From positions 1,302,001-1,366,000 of the forward strand of contig NC_085883.1 of the NCBI RefSeq assembly GCF_035222275.1: a DNA stretch of 64,000 bases, written 5' to 3'. Below the pieces are notes generated by a model. It made no database searches. It worked only from the letters and a program-made list of their open reading frames with translations, and had not been told where the DNA came from. Below, one piece after another: positions 11,201 to 22,596 of this stretch. The position numbers were made by a program, and so were the translations under genes. This stretch comes from Podospora bellae-mahoneyi (lineage: Eukaryota > Ascomycota > Sordariomycetes > Sordariales > Podosporaceae). Positions within the stretch are counted from its first letter, which is position 1, and each line of letters opens with the position of its first letter.

Positions 11201-11977
11201 ATTTATTAATAGTGTTACTTTAATATCTTTTTAATACGATATAACCTGAGGCTGTTTACCTTGTTTACATTTTAACTATATAATAGTAACCTCGCTACTA
11301 AATATCGGGTTATTATTTTATACTTTTACTTTACTCCTGTATTTCCCATAATATCTTTCGTAATCCGGTAAAAGTTACTGGCCCTTACGAAAGGCCGTAA
11401 AACATTTCCTAAATAAGAGTGTATTTCAAAATCGTCCTTTTATTTAAAAGTATTTGATGTTGTGAATCTTTTCAATTATTACCGTTAGGCCTCTTCCTAC
11501 TTTCCATGATTATATTTCCGTTACTTAATCGTTATTTTAAGTTGGTTATAATTTTATGATATCGCCTAACTCTTCTTCGGAAATGCAACGTATAGTCGAG
11601 GCTTAAGTAATATATTACTATATATTCCAGTTATTAAATTGTACCGTTATTTCTAATATTAAACTCAATATAGTATTTCACATATGTAAGTATAGATTAT
11701 ATTACTTGAAGCCTACCTTTTACTGTCACCGCATTTTGCACTTTTATCAAAATAAATATTTTATTTATCCTAGGTTGATTCCCAATGAAATATCGTCTTT
11801 GAAATTCAGTAAGGCTTACCGTTTTCATGTACCGTATTTTACGTATCGGTTAATGGCCGTATAATAATTACTTTGATAATAATCTATATATCTGGATATA
11901 TGGAATATATTAAAACTAAAATACTTTTCGATATACCAAATGTTGAGGATAAAGCTATACCGTATTTCCTTTGTGGT
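8264..11977 (-). pseudogene. Gypsy element remnant: integrase to protease, minus strand
   Basis: Read on the minus strand, the order from right to left is protease/RT leader, RT, RNase H, integrase, C-terminal module. The RT active-site block near 10441-10490 reads YLDKVIMYYFNNI, where the normal YxDD has become FNN by G-to-A change. The integrase C-terminal region lies near 8560-8760. Every frame is full of stops. Unlike the related elements at 16605 and 55797, it has no 3' extension between the chromodomain end and the LTR. Homology to other copies ends abruptly at about 11977, where opposite-strand RT sequence begins. The missing gag part is matched by the plus fragment 37578-39057. Confidence 0.8.
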
Positions 11978-11985
11978 GTATATAA
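11977..11985. other. Left breakpoint of a proposed 27-kb inversion
   Basis: At GTATATAA (11978-11985) minus-strand protease-region sequence switches to plus-strand RT sequence. The same 8 bases occur at the partner breakpoint (39058-39065). The details and supporting target duplications are given in the findings. Confidence 0.75.
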
Positions 11986-14310
11986 AAAATATTTAACGGG
12001 CTACACAGAGCTAAACTTTTGATTAATAAAAAAAAAGCGAGTGTTATATATAAAAAATAATATATTTAGGATATTTAATATCGCTAAATAAAGTTCGTAT
12101 AAAACCGAAAGAAACTACGGTAATTAAAGACTAGCTTGCGCCGTAATTATAAATATATACTAAAAAACTTTCAGGATTTACGAACTTCTCTCAGTTATTT
12201 ATTCGAAGGTACGTAAGGATCGTATAATTATTTAATTATTTAATTAAGAACGACGTAAAGTTCCGGAAAGGGTAGGAAAAGGAGTAAGCCTTTTAAGAAC
12301 CTAAAAAAGTTATTTTAAAGGACCCTGGATTTAAATTACTAGACCCTAATCGACCATTCGAGGTCGAGGCAGATATATTAAATTATATAATTAATAAATA
12401 ATGAAAATAGTAAAACCATAATAATGAACTATATTTAGTAACCTTTTTTTCGAAGAAACTTATGGGAATATATTAAAACTATTTAATTTACGATAAAAAG
12501 CTATTTAGTATTATCGAAGCGTTTAAAAAATAAAGGTTATACTTTAATAATATTAAGTACGAAATATAGGTTTATACGGATTATAAAAACCTATAATACT
12601 TTATTATTACGAAAGTCTTTAACGCGTATTAAATATAATAATTAAAGTTTCTCTCGGAATTTAATATGTAAATTAATTAAAGAAAACGTTCGGAGAACGC
12701 TAAGGTAGATATATTTAACTAGCGTACCGATGACTATAAAGATATACCTAGCGAGTTATTATTATTATTTAAAGAAGCGTTAAACGGTACTCTTAAGTAT
12801 TTATTATATTTATAATTAAAGTATTATATAATATATTACGAGTAACCATTTTCGATAAATACTAAAGGAAGTTAAATAGCAATATTATGGAATAATATTA
12901 GTAAAAAGTCAAAGCTATAAAGTATTTAAAAAAAAATAATTATGGAAAACTATAATATAAAAATCGAACGTATATAGGGCAAAATAATAGCACGGTATTA
13001 GTAATAGATATTTACGGGTCGAAGCTCGGAAAATATATAAGTATTATTAATTATTAAGACTATAAAAAAAGTTAAATGATATTTTAGTTAGTTAAATATT
13101 AAAACCGACGTTAAGAAAGCTATTTAATTATATTATACGTATAAGAATATTAAAGTTACGAAGTATAAGCTTTACGGATTTTTAAAGCTATTATTAATAG
13201 CGAGACGATTATAAAGTTTAATTATAATAAAGTATACTATCAAATTATTAAAGTCTAAAGATATAATAACCGGCGTTAAATATAATAATATATTAACGGT
13301 AATCGATAGGTTTGTTAAATAAAATTACTTCTTACTATATAAGGAAACCTGGTCGGTAAAGTAATCACTAAACGTAGTATTAATATATTATAGTAATATA
13401 TATATAATTAAAAAAGTTTATTACGGATCGCGATATTAAATTTATATCGAAGTTTTAAAGAGTATTAATAACGTGGTTAAGGGTACTAAGTAATGTATTT
13501 TCGGCTTATTACCTTTAAACGGACAGTTAGACGGAACGGTTTACTTAGATTATAGAATAATACTTACGGAATTATATTAATATTAAGTAGAACGATTAAA
13601 TTAAACTATTACTTATAGTATAATTAACGTATAATATATCGCTAGCGGTGACTACAAAACTTACGCCTTTCTTCACGAATTTTAATTATAAAATAGATTT
13701 ATAGTAGGGACTTACCGTTCAGGTATTAAGGGTTAGGATTAACGTAAATAAAATATATATACTTTATAGTAAGCTTAAGTAAAAATTAAAGTTTATAAAG
13801 GAAAGGATACGGAAATACTATAATATTGAAAAGCTGGAAAGACCTTACCTTAAGGGGGGAGATATAGTATTCTTTTCTATACCTAATTTACGTACTAAAA
13901 GATCTAGTAAGAAGCTAGACTATAGGAGAGTAGGCCCTCTTAAAGCTAAAAAGAAAATATCAAAGATAGTATTCGAACTGGAGTTACCTAGCACAATACG
14001 TTTACGGTTATATACCTTTTACATCGTACTTTTAGAACCCGCACTACCGATAAGTAAAGCTAATATATAGGAAGTAACGGAGGACGAAGAAAAAAAGTAC
14101 GATATAAAAAAAATTTTAGATTTACGGTTTAATAAAAATTAGTTAATTGAAATATTTAGCCATGAATAATTTGTAGGAACTATAGGTATATCTTAACTGT
14201 CTAAATAAACTAAAAAAGTTCTATTAATAATACCTAAACCGATTAAAACCTAAATAAGTAAAAGGAACTATACCTAGGCTACAGAAAGATATCTATAACA
14301 GATATAAAAG

Positions 14311-14380
14311 AGCCTTAGTAGAAATCGAACCTACGCCTCCGATAAGATAGTTAATATATTACGTACTATATTACAAAGTT
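14311..14380 (-). pseudogene. tRNA-like sequence (type 2) antisense to the gypsy element
   Basis: Read on the minus strand this 70-nt stretch has tRNA layout. Acceptor halves AACTTTG and TAAGGCT pair at 6 of 7 positions allowing G-U. A two-base TA joint and an A-box-like ATATAGTACG follow, and a complete 17-nt T arm GTAGG-TTCGATT-TCTAC is present. The B-box GGTTCGATTTC has one change from the polymerase III consensus. Four runs of T follow the 3' end. The anticodon arm is too altered to assign an amino acid. Confidence 0.6.
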
Positions 14381-14429
14381 AGAAAGTATAAGGGGAATTA
14401 GATATAAGTAACGTTACGCGTTTTATCCG

Positions 14430-14640
14430 CTTTAGGAAGGGGAAGGCGTACTATAGGCGGTACCTTACGTAATTATGAAGGAAGGACCGGCCACACTAGG
14501 GCCGGTAAGGTCGTAGGTTAACTAGTCCGGAGGAATAAAAGACTAGTTAAAGGACGAATCGAGAGTAAGGGAGGTAATAGTATTTACGGCCTCCTAGCGC
14601 TCTAGCTTTTTTAGCTCCTTTACGGTATTAAAACCCCGGG
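14430..14640 (+). pseudogene. Conserved ORF-like patch in the gypsy 3' extension
   Basis: This patch is clearly less AT-rich than its surroundings. Read in one frame it gives AVPYVIMKEGPATLGPVRS, which matches AFYAIKKEGLAALGSKVKS (minus strand, about 17460-17740) and IPYGVKKKGPAILEWKERS (32125-32430). Similarity in the same frame suggests a small third coding region downstream of the chromodomain. I do not recognise a family, and all copies carry stops. Confidence 0.45.
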
Positions 14641-15155
14641 ATATACCCTTTAATATTTTCTCGAATTATATTTTATTTTATTTATATAAGCGCTAGACTT
14701 TTTCCTTAGCGATTTCGGCCTTCTCTTAACTATAACGGGTATTAATAATAGGAACCTCCGCTTACCTTTGAATAAGCTCGAGCTTCGCCTCTATAGTATT
14801 ATATTAGGAAATGAATAAAGATAATTACCGAAAAGTAATTCCGAGCACGATATAGTATTAAAAAACGCGACGGATATACTTTAAGTAGCGAATGAATTTA
14901 AAGGGCGATAAAATATAAAAGAGCTTACGGGTAAAATAAACGGAGTAAAGAGTCGGTATTGTAAAAGAATAACGTAGGATACGTATCGTGAGGTTAAGGC
15001 GGATTAACGTTATTGAACGCTTAAGCTTATTTACGTAATTAAATATTATAGCGATAGGGAAAAGAGAAGGAGTTATAAGTAGATAGAAAGTAGGCGATAG
15101 GCAGATATTTTAGGCCTTAAGTCGACGGGATTTTAACCTTAACGGAGAGGTATTA

Positions 15156-15571
15156 TATTATAATTAAGTTAATAGGTAGGACGGACCGTATACGGGGTAT
15201 AAAACGTATAGTTAATCGGTAGTAGAATTAATTATAGGAGAAAAGGATGGAGCAATAGGAAGTGGATTATCTAGGGCATGAGGAATTATAGATAATTCCT
15301 AGAAATTATTTATAATCGTCGAACTTTAATTATAATCCTCGCACAATAGAATAATCTAAGGCTTAGCATTATGTCTATATATACCGAGGAACTGGCTAGT
15401 GTAGATAGATAGTTCCGTAGTATATAATTTAAGGTATAATCGTTGGTATCTAGACTGTTATAATCGAGATAAGCTATTATTATACACTGTTTAGCTGTAC
15501 CGAACTAGGATTGTTTAGAAGTACCTTCAACCAGTATCCCTTTCAAAGGTTCTGGATAGGGGTTCGTCATA
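15156..15571 (+). mobile_element. Gypsy LTR (U3 type B), 416 bp
   Basis: The start TATTATAATTAAG corresponds to TGTCACAGTTAAG with only C-to-T and G-to-A changes. The end GGGTTCGTCATA is intact. Length (416 bp) and U3 type match the LTR at 42419-42834 exactly. It is the 3' LTR of the plus-strand half-element to its left. The outer flank is TATGA (15572-15576), whose complement TCATA pairs with TTATA next to the 42834 LTR. Confidence 0.88.
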
Positions 15572-16604
15572 TATGACGGGATTTTAATTCTTTTGATAAT
15601 ATTAATGGAGATATAGAAGAGAAAAAAGTTTATGGTAGTAAGGACTTCACATAAAGGTTTCGAAGCATTAATCATGATAAGATCAAAGGTTTCAGGAAGA
15701 TTTTTTTTATTAAGTAGATATTAAACTTCAAAGAATTCATAGAATATAAAAACTTACAATTTATTCTAATACGTTTTTGTAAAAGTCTATGGAGTTTTTT
15801 TCTATAGTTCTACGATAAATAACATAAATAAAATAAATAACATAAATAAAATAAATAACATAAATAAAATAAATAACATAAATAAAATAAATAACATAAA
15901 TAGAATAAATGAAATAAATGAAATAAATGAAATAAATGAAATAAATGAAATAAATGAAATAAATGAAATAAATGAAATAAATAAAATAAATGAAATAAAG
16001 AAATAAAGAAAAACATTGACTTTCTTTTCTTTGTATTATAGGTAAATTATTACCTTATTGTCTTATATCTTAAAGTAAATGCTATAATCTTAAAGGTAAT
16101 AAGTTCAAAACTGAAAAACTATGACTAATGTTGTTTATAAAAGTAGTAATATATTGGTAGAAATTTGAAAAAAAAATTATGAAAATTTCAAACCTATTAA
16201 TAGTAAAATCGTTTAATGTTCATGATAAAACTATTTATATACTTTAATGGGATATTTAAAATCTTAAATGTTGAGATAGTTTAAATAAGACCTTTAAGAT
16301 TTATTATGTTTTCAATAAACTAAAAGTACTCTTTTGTTTATATTATAATGGAAATACTTTAAATATGAAGGATTATTTTTTGAAGGTTGAAAGTAAAATA
16401 TCTAAACTCTATATATTAAGGTATTATAGAATACAATAATACTAGAAGAGATTTCTAAAAATCTATGAATTTGGAGCCGCCGTTATTTTTTCCAAATCTT
16501 TAAAACTTTTCAACGATTTCCTTTTAAATTTTGAAGAATTTGATGGTATTGAGGGTATATAAATGAATAGGTTTAGGCTTGAAATAGCCCTTTGAATATA
16601 AAAC
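15572..16604. other. AT-rich spacer containing a minisatellite
   Basis: No gene or element termini are visible here. TpG and CpA remain common, as in the other spacers. The only structured part is the 9/18-bp repeat array at 15812-16010. Confidence 0.6.
15812..16010. repeat. Minisatellite of 9-bp ATAAATRAM units (9/18-bp period)
   Basis: The first half alternates ATAAATAAC and ATAAATAAA, giving an 18-bp period of about five copies. The second half runs ATAAATGAA in 9-bp steps. Because 9 is a multiple of 3, the minus strand stays open and reads as FHL and YLCYLF repeats; this is a composition artefact, not a gene. Confidence 0.9.
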
Positions 16605-17010
16605 TATGACGAACTTCTATCTAGGGCCTTTAGAAGGGGATACTGGTTAAAGGCACTTCTGAATAATTCTGGTTCGGTATAGCTAAACAGTATATAATAA
16701 TAGTTTATCTCGATTATAATAGTTCAAATACTAACATTTATAACTTATATCATATACTACAGAACTATTTATTTACATTAGCTAGTTCCTCCGTATCTAT
16801 AGACCTAAGGACCGTAGACCGTTAACTTATAAAGGGTCCTCGGTCCACTCCTAATTAGCCGATACTAGACCGTGGACCGTGAGCCCCGCCGCGGTCCCCG
16901 GTCCCTATTTTATTAGTTCGTTCCGTTTAATTGGACCGTAAGCCCCGCTCGATCGATTGGTCTAGCCCTAATTAACTTAGTATACCCCACTATCTTTTAA
17001 AACAGTAGTA
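16605..17010 (-). repeat. 3' LTR of the complete gypsy element
   Basis: It starts TATGACGAACTTC and ends near ACAGTAGTA, a mutated form of ACCGTGACA. The U3 keeps a GC-rich core (CCGCCGCGGTCCCC near 16890) while the R/U5 half is strongly AT-shifted. Confidence 0.85.
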
Positions 17011-17459
17011 AATACCCACTTTTTAAGTTAAAGCCCCCATAGCCTAATTCTTCTTATTATTAACAATATCGTAAGTCTTTTCCTTTTTACTTTGTTTTAC
17101 TTTGTACTATATTTAATTATATCTAGAAATATTGTTATAAACTAATAAATTTTGTACTTTTGCTTTATAAATTCTTTAGTATAATTTTTCTGTAATACTA
17201 TATTCTACCTATTTACTTCCGAAATCCCTTATATCTTAACTTCCGGATCCTTACGATACGCCGAGTACGTACGTCGTAAGATTTTATATAATATGTCTAA
17301 CGTTAGTTCCGCTTGTAGGTATATTTTCCTCTTTTTTTATATTATAATTAACCGCTCTATAGTAACCCGACCGATAGAAAAGTAAGATAAATTCGAACAT
17401 AAGGAGTAAAAGTTTAAATGCTAACTCTCGTAATTAATCATTAAACTTTAATAAAACAA

Positions 17460-17740
17460 ATACGTCGCTCCCTTAGTAATCGCGAGGAGCTTTTTTTCGC
17501 GCGGAACATCAAGAAGGAGGATACCCGGGTAGTGTAATCCGCTGTACCGCCCTCTAATTTACCGGGTACTTCTACGCAGCCTAACGCCGCGTAAGATACT
17601 ACCTTATAGACTCCTTAAGCCTTAGATTTTTCCTTAGGCCTTAACTAGCCCTCCGACTTTACCTTCGATCCTAGTGCGGCAAGTCCTTCCTTCTTAATCG
17701 CGTAAAATGCCGCAGGTAACGCGCCTTCCACTTCTTAAGG
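17460..17740 (-). pseudogene. Conserved ORF-like patch in the 3' extension
   Basis: The minus strand gives a long near-open frame that includes AFYAIKKEGLAALGSKVKS, then LRPKEKSKA, VSYAALGCVEVPGKLEGG and RERRICF. Parallel residues occur in the same frame at 32125-32430 (RERRICF is shared exactly), 56640-56935 and 14430-14640. The few stops are those expected from C-to-T change of Gln codons. GC content is clearly above that of the flanks. No known domain is recognised. It lies between the antisense tRNA-like pair and the LTR. Confidence 0.5.
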
Positions 17741-17788
17741 TGGTTAAAACGCGTGGCGCTAGATATATCTGGTCCCTCTATACCTTTT

Positions 17789-17860
17789 AACTCTATAGTA
17801 TAGTACGTTGTACGTCGATTACTTACGTCGAAGCTACGGGTTCGACTCCCGTCGAAGTTT
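17789..17860 (+). pseudogene. tRNA-like sequence (type 1), 72 nt, with intact B box
   Basis: The layout is acceptor AACTCTA, TA, D arm with GTATAGTACG, an anticodon-like arm TCGAT-TACTTAC-GTCGA, variable AAGCT (one base shared), T arm ACGGG-TTCGACT-CCCGT, acceptor CGAAGTT, then T. The T arm pairs perfectly. GGTTCGACTCC fits the polymerase III B-box consensus. The A box (TAGTATAGTACG) is plausible, and TTTT follows directly as a possible terminator. The sister copy at 56980 has acceptor AACTTCG, which would pair 7 of 7 with CGAAGTT. Base 33 is not T, so it is not a normal functional tRNA. The gypsy element is on the opposite strand. Confidence 0.68.
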
Positions 17861-17997
17861 TATATTTAAATTTATAGAAACTATTCGTAAACTTAAATTT
17901 CTTTTTATTTACCTTGCTAGCAATACAGCTTTAACTCTTTTTTACGGTAATAGAAGCCTATAGTATTAATTATTTTTAAATTCCTTTATACTTTTTA

Positions 17998-18066
17998 ATT
18001 TTATGGTATAGTATATAGTACGTTAATTACTTTATCGAAGGCGTAAATTTAATTCCTACTAATGTT
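17998..18066 (+). pseudogene. tRNA-like sequence (type 2), 69 nt
   Basis: Acceptor AATTTTA pairs with TAATGTT at 6 of 7 positions. A D-arm-like GTATAGTATATAGTAC and a T-arm-like GTAAATTTAATTCCTAC are visible. It lies about 140 bp downstream of the type 1 copy, in the same orientation, inside the same gypsy 3' extension. It is more decayed than type 1. Confidence 0.5.
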
Positions 18067-20809
18067 CTTAAAACTTTAACTTCAAAAAAACCCTCTTATA
18101 CTTTAAAGTAGAACTTTTTACTTACATTAATTCCAATCGGTTTAAATATTATAGGTAAAATTTTATTTATTTCATTAAGTAATTAAGATTTACTTTTAGT
18201 TTCCATAAGTTATTTATAACCCGATACTTCAATTAATAAACTAAATATATCAAATAAGTTTTATTAAATTATGAATTTAATATCGTTCTATTATATTTTA
18301 TTTTCGCTCTTCGCTATTTCCTATCTACGAGCTTTACTTACGGGTAATATACGTTTTTAAAGCAAGATATGACAAGTATATAACTATAACTGTATTATAC
18401 CTAATAACTTTAATTTAAATACCGTCTCTAATATTTTTCTCTTAAGTTTAAATAGGCCTACTTTCCTATAGTCTAGGATTTTACTAAGTCTTTTAATATA
18501 TACATTACGCATAGAAAGGAGGACTATATTTCCTCCTTCTTAGTGAGGTTCTTTAACCTTTTTAATATCATAATACTTTTATATATCTTCCTTTATAAAC
18601 TTTAATATTTATTTAAATTTATTATAGATTATATATAATTTCTTTACCTCCACTAAAGCGCTAAGTACCTTAACGCTAAATCTATACGGTGAATTTATTT
18701 CATAACTGAAATTTATAAAGAAAAATATAATTTTCGTAATTTCCTGTAATAATATTTTATATATTCATTATACTATAAATAATTACTTAGCTTAATCGTT
18801 TTATTTAAATGTCCAATTCTATAATAATTAAGCCGTTCCCTTATATTATATATTTGGAAAAAATAAGCCGAAAACCCTTTATTTACTACACCTAAACTTA
18901 TTATTAACGGTTTTTGAAACCTTTATACGAATTTAGTATCGAGGTCCGTAATACAATCTTTCAACTATGAATATAATACTTTAATATACCGTAATACTAT
19001 ATCCGCTAACTACTTTACCGACCAGGTCTTTTTATACAATTAAAAATATATTTATTCGGTAAGCTCATTAGTTACCGTTAATATATTATTATACTTAATA
19101 GCGGCAATTATATTTTTAAATTTCAATAATTTAATGATGAAATTCATTTCAATTGAACTCTATAATCGTTTTAGTATTAATAATAAGTTTAAAATCCATG
19201 AACTGTAGCTTTATAACTCTTTTTTTTATATATAACACATAATTAAATAGCTTCTTCAATATTGTCCTTAACCTTTAATTACTTAAAGTATTATTTAACT
19301 TTTTTTATAGTTTTTATAATATTTTATATATCCTCCGAGCTTTAGCTTATAAATTCTATTATTAGTACCGCCTTATTACGTAGATTTATATACGTTCGAC
19401 TTTTATACTATTATTTCCTTTAATTATCTTTTTGAATACTTTATAGTTTCAACTTTTTTTTATTAATATTACTCCATAATATTTTTACTTTATTTCCTTG
19501 AGGACTTATTAGAAATAGCTTACTTGCGATATATTACGTAATACTTTATCTACGGCTATAATAAATACTTAATAGTATTTTCTAACGTTTTTTTAAAAAT
19601 AATTATAGTAATTCCTAGATATATTTTTATAATAGTCGGCTCGACCCCTAACTACGCTTGCCTTAGCGTTCTCCGAACCTTTTTTATGGTTAATTTAAAA
19701 TTAATGTCTAAAAAAACTCTAATTATCTCGCTTACCGCGCGTTAAAGACCTTTATGGTAGTAAAGTATTATAGGTTCTTATAACCTATACAGAATTGTAT
19801 TTCGTAATGATTATTATTAAAATATAACCTTGATTCCTCAAACATTTAAATGGCAAATAGTTTTTTATTATAAATAAAATAGTTATGATATTTGTTTTAA
19901 CCCTTTAAAGAATGAATTATTAAATATAATTTACTAGTATTGTGTTGCTATTTCCATTGTTCATGAGTCATATGATCTAATATATTTGTTTCAATCTCGA
20001 ATAACTAATCTAACCTTAATAATTTAAGTACCGGGTCCTTTAGAATAACCTTTTTACTTCCAAAAGGCCTACTCTTCTTCTTACCCTTACCGAAACTTTA
20101 CGTTGTTCTTTTAAATACTTAAATAGTTACGTAATTTCTATGTACCTTTAAATGAATATTTAATAAAAATGTATAAACCCTAAAATTTCCTTAACGGATA
20201 TTTATAATTATAACGTAAGCTAGTCTTCAATTACTATAATTTACTTAAATTCCCTACAAATTTTAATTAAAAAAATATTGAATATCTTAAATATATTATC
20301 TTTCATATATAAAATTTATTTTTCTCTTAATCAAGAAAAAGTCCGGCTCCCTATAGCGTGTCAAGTTTCTTTAATATATATCACTTATACTCCTCTAAAG
20401 TACCTAAGTAAATGAGAACGTCGTCGAAATAATATATTACTATTTTATGGAGGTACTTCAGGATCGTATAATTAATGAAAGATTAAAACTTTACAGGTAT
20501 ATTACTTAACCTAAATAATGTTATGAAGTACTTAAAATAGTTATAAATACATAAAGCATTCCACTTGAACCAATTAACTCAGTAACCGAAATATTAACGG
20601 TATTAAAGCATTATTCTTTACTATTTTATTATTTAGTTAGTAATAATTTATATATAACCCTAAGCCTCTATCCTTATTTAGTACGAAAAATATGGGGTAT
20701 TTTACTAGCGATATAAACACCTCAATATATTCTTTTTAAAATGTTTATCGAAATACTTTTGAAATTCCTTAATTTAATTATTATTAATATAGTAAAACTT
20801 AATAAGTTA

Positions 20810-22596
20810 ACGTACATTATAAGCGAGTGCACTATAGAAGCAAGTGCACCACTTTTTAAGCGACACGCCATCCTTCCACGCAACATCGACTTTTCTACAC
20901 AACCTAATATGCCTCCAGCTTTAAAGGAAGCTATGGTAATCCTAGCTTAGCCCTCGAAGCTCTTAAAAAAGATAAAAATCTTAGCCTCCGAGCCGCAGGA
21001 AAGATCTATAACGTTTACTATACGACTTTCTTACGACGACGCGCTAGCTCACCTGTAAGGTACGACACTACGCCTAACTCACGTTAGCTTATCAATTCCG
21101 AAAAGGAAGCTATTATTTAATAGATTATTAAACTATATACGTAAACTTGCCCATTAAGATTATATAGTATAGAAGATATAGCTAGTTAATTACTATATAT
21201 ACGCAACGCGCCCCCTATTGGTAAACTTTAGGTATATAATTTCATTAAACGCTAACTATAGCTCTATATACGTTTTACGCGTAAATATGATTATTAAAAG
21301 GCTAGGTACGAGGATTTAAAGGTTATTACTAAGTAATTTACCTTTATATAGAATACTAAAGTTAAGTATAGTATTATAAAGATTATATTTATAACTTTAA
21401 CGAGATTCGATTTGTAATTGATATTATTTTTATAAGTATATCAGTTTATTTTAGTAACCGCGAATAAATAATAATAATTTATAAAGTTAATACTTTCGGC
21501 TAAACTATTTCAGCTTTTATTATTTTAATTCTATAACATTACTTTATTAATTATTATACTAAGTATAATTTACTATTTACTTAACGTATTATTCTTATCG
21601 ATAATAATTAAATTATTAATCCGGTAAATTTAAACTACATTAAATACTTCGATTATTATATAGCGTTCCGTACGAAAGGCAAATACCGATTATTAATTTT
21701 CAATAATTACGAAAGTTACTATTCGATTAAATTTAAACGCTACTATTAATAAAATAATATTATTACACTTTATATACCTTTATATTCTTCCTACCTCCTC
21801 TAGCTATCTAATATTAATTATTTTAGGCTACTCAAAGGGACGTACGGCTACTAAATCGAAGCTTTAATACGTTTATATATTAATTATATAAGTAGATTCG
21901 AGTTTTTTATATTTTTCGCTAGGCTTTTTTCACTTTTATAATAAAGAAAAATACATAGGGTGGCTTTATAAGGGCTAGCTTTATACTGTACGATCTAAAG
22001 TGGATATTTTTTAAGCTAATATTAAGTTTTATACGTTAATACCCCCGACTTTACGGCCCGGTATTCTATAACTTCAGGTTTTTTAAATACTACAAAATCC
22101 CCAAGAAATTAATTTATAGTTAACGCTTATTAAAACAGGTATTACTAACTATTAAAATAGCTCCCCGACTTTAATCATAAGTATTATAGATTAGTTTAAT
22201 AAGGGTACGATAACTATAAAATACTAAGTAGCTCTCTTATAGGTAGAGGTCTTTTCGCTCTATACAGCTAATAAGGTATTAAGTAAACGCCGGAGAGCTA
22301 AAAAAAATTGCGTATAAGGCTTGAAGGGTTATTTAATATATAAGATGTATACGATCTATTAGATAAGAAGGCTATGGGTAGATAGGGAGTGTAAGAAACG
22401 TAGCTAGATAGTAGTGGTGTAGGGGGGGCTTATACGAAGGTTCGGTACTGTAATGTATGCAGCAAGCCTAGCCATAATATCCGTACGTGCTAGGAGGTTA
22501 TAGAAAAGTCTAATTCAGCTGTTTCTGATGTAATTGTAGTAGGGTGGTGGAAAGTAGTGCACTCGCTTATATAGCGCACTCGCTTATAATGTACGT
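20810..22596 (+). mobile_element. Fot1/pogo-like transposon copy 1, inside gypsy RT
   Basis: The ends ACGTACATTATAAGCGAG and CTCGCTTATAATGTACGT are inverted repeats flanked by TA (20808-20809 and 22597-22598). Each end has two 17-bp subterminal units with the core AAGCGAGTGCAC. Length is 1787 bp. The host gypsy RT sequence resumes on the other side of the duplicated TA. Confidence 0.92.
20909..22553 (+). pseudogene. Pogo/Fot1 transposase pseudogene, copy 1
   Basis: It begins MPPALKEAMVILA, parallel to MPSTLKEAHIILALKAL in the copy at 51176, and then meets a stop and frame changes. The first DDE block is readable near 21395-21415 as NFNEIRF (normally NFDE.GF). The C-terminal knuckle near 22440-22500 reads YCNVCSKPSHNIRTC, a complete CX2CX4HX4C. 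There are too many stops for a functional protein. Its orientation is opposite to that of the host gypsy element. Confidence 0.85.

Larger units (their letters stand above)
11978..15155 (+). pseudogene. Gypsy pol remnant: RT end, RNase H, integrase, chromodomain
   Basis: The plus strand begins inside RT, just after the active site. LLINKKKSE is near 12025, followed by YLGYLISLNKVRIKP and FEVEADI. RNase H follows with FFSKKLMG, LFSIIEAFKK and VYTDYKNL (about 12440-12600), then SENAKVDIFN. Integrase follows with NILTVIDRFVK near 13290, and a GPY/F-type module from about 13858 with VFFSIPNLRTKRSSKKLDYR and ELELPSTIRLRLYTF. A chromodomain-like tail follows near 14070-14270 (DIKKILDLRF, then in a shifted frame KYLAMNNL). 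Stops, mostly TAA/TAG in place of Gln/Trp codons, and frameshifts occur throughout. It ends in the LTR at 15156. Its missing N-terminal part fits the minus fragment 39066-42418. Confidence 0.85.

Noticed and set aside
8264-15576. Matching TATGA at 8264-8268 and 15572-15576 as a target duplication of one element
   Set aside because: The first lies inside the LTR-internal boundary of a minus element, and the sequence between consists of two opposed half-elements. The TCATA/TTATA pair in the inversion model explains the second site better.
15810-16016. Open frame of 68 aa made of FHL/YLCYLF repeats on the minus strand
   Set aside because: It is the translation of a 9-bp minisatellite. A repeat length divisible by 3 keeps the frame open by chance.
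17789-17860. Functional host tRNA gene
   Set aside because: Base 33 is not T, acceptor pairing is incomplete, and homologous copies sit at the same place in several elements. It is annotated as a tRNA-like part of the element.
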